The notes under the pieces were generated by a model. The model did not search any database. It saw nothing but the letters and a program-made list of their open reading frames with translations, and was not told the DNA's origin. A stretch of 36,065 nt of DNA, from assembly GCA_026419775.2 (NCBI GenBank), contig JAOPGA020001225.1, positions 1 through 36,065 on the forward strand, given 5' to 3'. This document shows positions 33,752 to 36,065 of the stretch, in pieces. The translations under genes and the position numbers were made by a program. How positions within the stretch are numbered: the first letter of the stretch is position 1; every line of letters begins with the position of its first letter. This DNA is from Acrasis kona (taxonomy: Eukaryota > Heterolobosea > Eutetramitea > Acrasida > Acrasidae).

Positions 33752-34034
33752 ATGTATTCAAGAAACAGTGACCACAACAAATACTACTCCAGCGTACACA
33801 ACCCAAACTACACCAATTATCGGAACTGTTCAACCAGTTCACACACACAGTCATGAAACTGCCAAAGGCATTGTTGGAGGTGCAGTGGCTTCAACTGCAG
33901 TGGTAAGTTCTTTTGTTTATTTGTCTCCTCAATTATTATAGGGTGCAGGTCCAATTGTTGGAGGTGTACTTGGAGGTATAGTTGGACACCATAAGAAAAA
34001 TAAGCACGAGGTACAGGGAACCCATCGTTACTAA
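33752..34034 (+). pseudogene. Small glycine-zipper protein with a 1-nt frame problem after the ATG
   Basis: From 33756 a frame runs QETVTTTNTTPAYTTQ, then a Thr/Gln/His-rich part, then AKGIVGGAVASTAV. After a 39-nt phase-0 intron (33903-33941) it continues GAGPIVGGVLGGIVGHHKKNKH to a TAA at 34034. The GxxxG spacing marks a glycine-zipper hydrophobic segment with a His/Lys tail, similar in style to small membrane or stress proteins. The only upstream ATG (33752) is one base out of frame: an extra T at 33755 separates ATG from this frame. The clean intron and frame argue that the gene was functional recently. An assembly error, a non-AUG start or a true frameshift are all possible; I label it pseudogene only because the frame as given is broken. 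Confidence 0.55.
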
Positions 34035-34984
34035 AACAAATAAAGATGTACGAATTTAAAAACGCATTGTTCGATTGATTTCGATTGATTAAATAATTAT
34101 CGAATTATTTATCGCTGATGACTCTAAAAAAATGTGAAGTCACTCATGAGCAATTGTTACATCAAGACCAATACTGTCTTTGTGCATTTAATGTCATAAT
34201 CTCAAGCACGCAAGCTCAATTTATTTTCAAAATTGTGTAAATTCCTGTATTGTAAACCATGAACAATATTCTCCCACTTACTAATTCATTGTCGTGATAG
34301 AAGTTGGATTTGTCATTCCATTTGTAACCTTCAATCTAGTGCCTTTCATTGTTACCACAAGAGAATTGGCGATTTTGATCTTCATGATGTATGTATGATA
34401 ACAAGTGTATTCTTTGTTAATAAATTAAGAACTCGAACACAAAAATTGATTAACATTTAGTTTTAAAATGTTATCTAGTAAATTTATTATGCAATACGCC
34501 ATGCCTCAATATTTATTCTGTGACTTACATATACTAGACCTTTAATGCCATAGAAGAAATTGCTCAAATTAAAGGTTGATTGGTTGATTCTTGGAATTGA
34601 TTTTTGAGGTAAAGGTCAAGTTCTGATATTGTAGTATTAAAATTTAACGCATATTCTTCTCCTTGTACATCTCAAAACAAGTTTCTCAAAAAACCGTTCA
34701 ATGTCAGTGTTTGGATTTATTAGGTTGATCGTTGTGTGCTGCGTCAAATAGACTTGGTTCCTTGAATCATTTAACTCAGATCAACTGTGTCAACAAGGTT
34801 CAACAAGTTCAACCTGCTCAACTGCTTGTGCTTAAATGCTTAATTGCTTAATTGCTTAACTTTACTTGCTAACAAAGCTTTTTATAAAGAGATTTGATAA
34901 ACAATTTTATTTATACATTTTGTGGCCTCAAATACTCGTTGATCGTTCTGGAAAGTGGGTGGCCTAACATTATTCCAAGATTGG
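34035..34984. other. Intergenic stretch, 950 bp, AT-rich
   Basis: No gene seen. It holds a perfect inverted repeat at 34090-34111 (TAAATAATT-ATCG-AATTATTTA), a patch of GTTCAAC/TCAACAAG direct repeats near 34785-34830, TGCTTAATTGCTTAATTGC repeats near 34835-34860, and the first copy of the 50-bp tandem repeat at its end. Part of it probably belongs to the transposon at 34985-35932, but I could not identify terminal inverted repeats. Confidence 0.5.
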
Positions 34985-35050
34985 CTATGATGGCGGATGT
35001 GAAAGTGGGTGGCCTAACATTATTCCGAGATTGGCTATGATAGCGGATGT
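34951..35050. repeat. 50-bp tandem duplication across the transposase 3' end
   Basis: Two adjacent 50-bp copies (34951-35000 and 35001-35050) that differ at two positions (34977 A versus 35027 G; 34992 G versus 35042 A). The duplication shifts the reading frame of the transposase at its C-terminus and creates an early TAG. Confidence 0.95.
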
Positions 35051-35932
35051 AAAAAAAGCCAGATGGTGCTTGTCTCTACCGTGTCTCCATACTCCACTTA
35101 AAGCTCTAAATACTTTAATCCTCCCAATTGCATTCTCGACAAGTATTCTGACTGATCCAATTACTCTATTAGCTGCAGCTTGAGCTTCTCCGATATTGGC
35201 TCCCTTGTATGGTACAATACAATTATCCAAGCCAATGTACCCATTATCAGCAAGGATGACCTCACCTCTTCGTAGTTTGATGTCTGGTCTTCGAAGCCAC
35301 GATCGTGCCATCGAAATGTCGTGTACAGTCCCTCGAAAGGGTCCATGAATGTCAAGTATACGTCCATCTATCAACGATACCACAACATGGTACTTCACCA
35401 TATGGTTCTTGTGCTTTCCTGAATAATAGATGCGCTGGATGTCCCAACCTCCAGGAGGACACTCCGTCCCATCTATAATGATTTTACAGTGACGGAGTAT
35501 CCCAGTATCAATGTTATCATCAAAACGTCCATCAAAATCAAACTTTTTGTAGGTTAGCAGGATTTAAAATTTATGTTGTCTTACCACAGGCATGCAATGC
35601 TGGACTACTTTGGCCATTGTCTTCCATATTATCTCTGAATATGTTTCATAATTCAACCTAACTTGCAGAAGTACTGTTCTTGATGTAGGGTAGACCTTTA
35701 AAAAATGTGATGTTAAAATGAGATCACGAGCTGTAACATCATGTGTGTGCAATACTTCTAATAAAAATCCTAACAACTCTGGCCAAGTCCCTATAGATTC
35801 ACTAAATTGTCTTTTACCCCTTGACTTGAATATTCTTGTGAAAGATTCTAAAATCTTGTATAGAAGTTTTTATGATATGGAGGCATTTGTTAATTCACAA
35901 ACCACTTCTCGCAACTGACACCCATCCATCAT
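34985..35932 (-). CDS. Harbinger-type DDE transposase (DDE_Tnp_4 superfamily), C-terminus altered
   Basis: Proposed exons 35932-35903, 35854-35585 and 35542-34985, with introns of 48 nt (GTTTGT donor) and 42 nt (GTAAGA donor), both phase 0, give 285 residues. The nuclease core is well preserved. The first Asp is in KIIIDGTE, followed by QRIYYSGKHKNHMVKY. The second Asp is in ILADNGYIG. The Glu is in VENAIGRIK. So the DDE triad is intact. Harbinger elements usually also encode a Myb-like DNA-binding protein; none is seen here, but the window ends 133 bp upstream. The last residues (HPPS) are an effect of a 50-bp tandem duplication. The first exon is short and less certain than the others. The spliced frame suggests an element that was active recently or is domesticated. 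Confidence 0.82.
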
Positions 35933-36065
35933 TTTATTGTCGGTAAACCGAAACAATTTTTGGTATTATAATAGTAACGAACAACATTTTGGAGATGGTA
36001 TGACAGCAGAGTGATGGAGTGACAAGTTGTGGCCACTAAACAGAATTCTCCTCAACTCAACACAC

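Noticed and set aside
34090-34111. Perfect 9-bp inverted repeat as a transposon end or terminator
   Set aside because: All A/T arms with a 4-nt loop are expected by chance in such DNA, and no matching partner was found near 36 kb.
34785-34860. Short direct repeats resembling an array
   Set aside because: Irregular spacing, A/T-rich and eukaryotic context; simple repeat slippage, not CRISPR.
35933-36065. Terminal inverted repeat of the Harbinger element at the window edge
   Set aside because: I compared it with the 34.7-34.95 kb side and saw no convincing inverted match; the end may be outside the window.

Overview
This is nuclear DNA of a compact protist genome with a cilium toolkit. Nearly every protein gene carries spliceosomal introns, and these are very short: the roughly 33 I can place are 34-50 nt long, GT...AG, and most leave the frame intact. 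The standard code with TAA and TGA stops fits throughout. Tight gene packing, tiny introns and the gene set (NSF, NOC3, AHI1, ARL13B, UNC-50, DCP1, a polycystin-1-like receptor) would suit a heterolobosean such as Naegleria or Acrasis. That placement is an inference from style; I could not run a search. One N at 13760 shows that this is a draft assembly.

Layout. 1-6.3 kb: the 3' part of a coiled-coil gene (+), a kelch-RhoGAP gene (-) whose GAP domain looks catalytically dead, and an Abp1/drebrin-like ADF-H/SH3 actin-binding gene (-). 6.3-8.7 kb: a gene-poor gap with a decayed LINE reverse transcriptase fragment and an intron-containing tRNA-Gln(UUG). 8.7-13.7 kb: NSF (+) converging on NOC3 (-). 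14.1-24.5 kb: a dense run of AHI1 (jouberin), ARL13B, RPE, TECR (-), UNC50, DCP1, a weakly FAM47-like gene and a PAP2 lipid phosphatase. 25.2-33.6 kb: one giant gene of 12 exons and 2652 codons. 33.7-34.0 kb: a small glycine-zipper gene with a frame problem at its start. 34.9-35.9 kb: a Harbinger-type DDE transposase gene (-).

The main discovery is the giant gene. Its product reads as: signal peptide, 14 RCC1 blades, a short Pro/Thr linker, 7 more RCC1 blades, a Pro/Thr stalk of about 390 residues, a REJ-like module, a GAIN/GPS region, then about nine membrane helices carrying the polycystin-1 family 'PWW...YG..FG...WL' signature. Twenty-one blades equal three seven-bladed propellers. Seven of the 11 introns cut the same codon position of the blade motif, so the gene appears to have grown by duplicating intron-bounded blade units.

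The genes do not form an operon. Some are nonetheless suggestive together: AHI1 and ARL13B, both ciliary genes (Joubert syndrome genes in humans), sit head-to-tail 65 bp apart; TECR and UNC50, both with products of the early secretory membranes, share a 51-bp divergent promoter; and the polycystin-like receptor belongs to a family that often works at cilia. Intergenic gaps are often so small (6, 10 and 20 bp between convergent stops) that the 3' UTRs must overlap.
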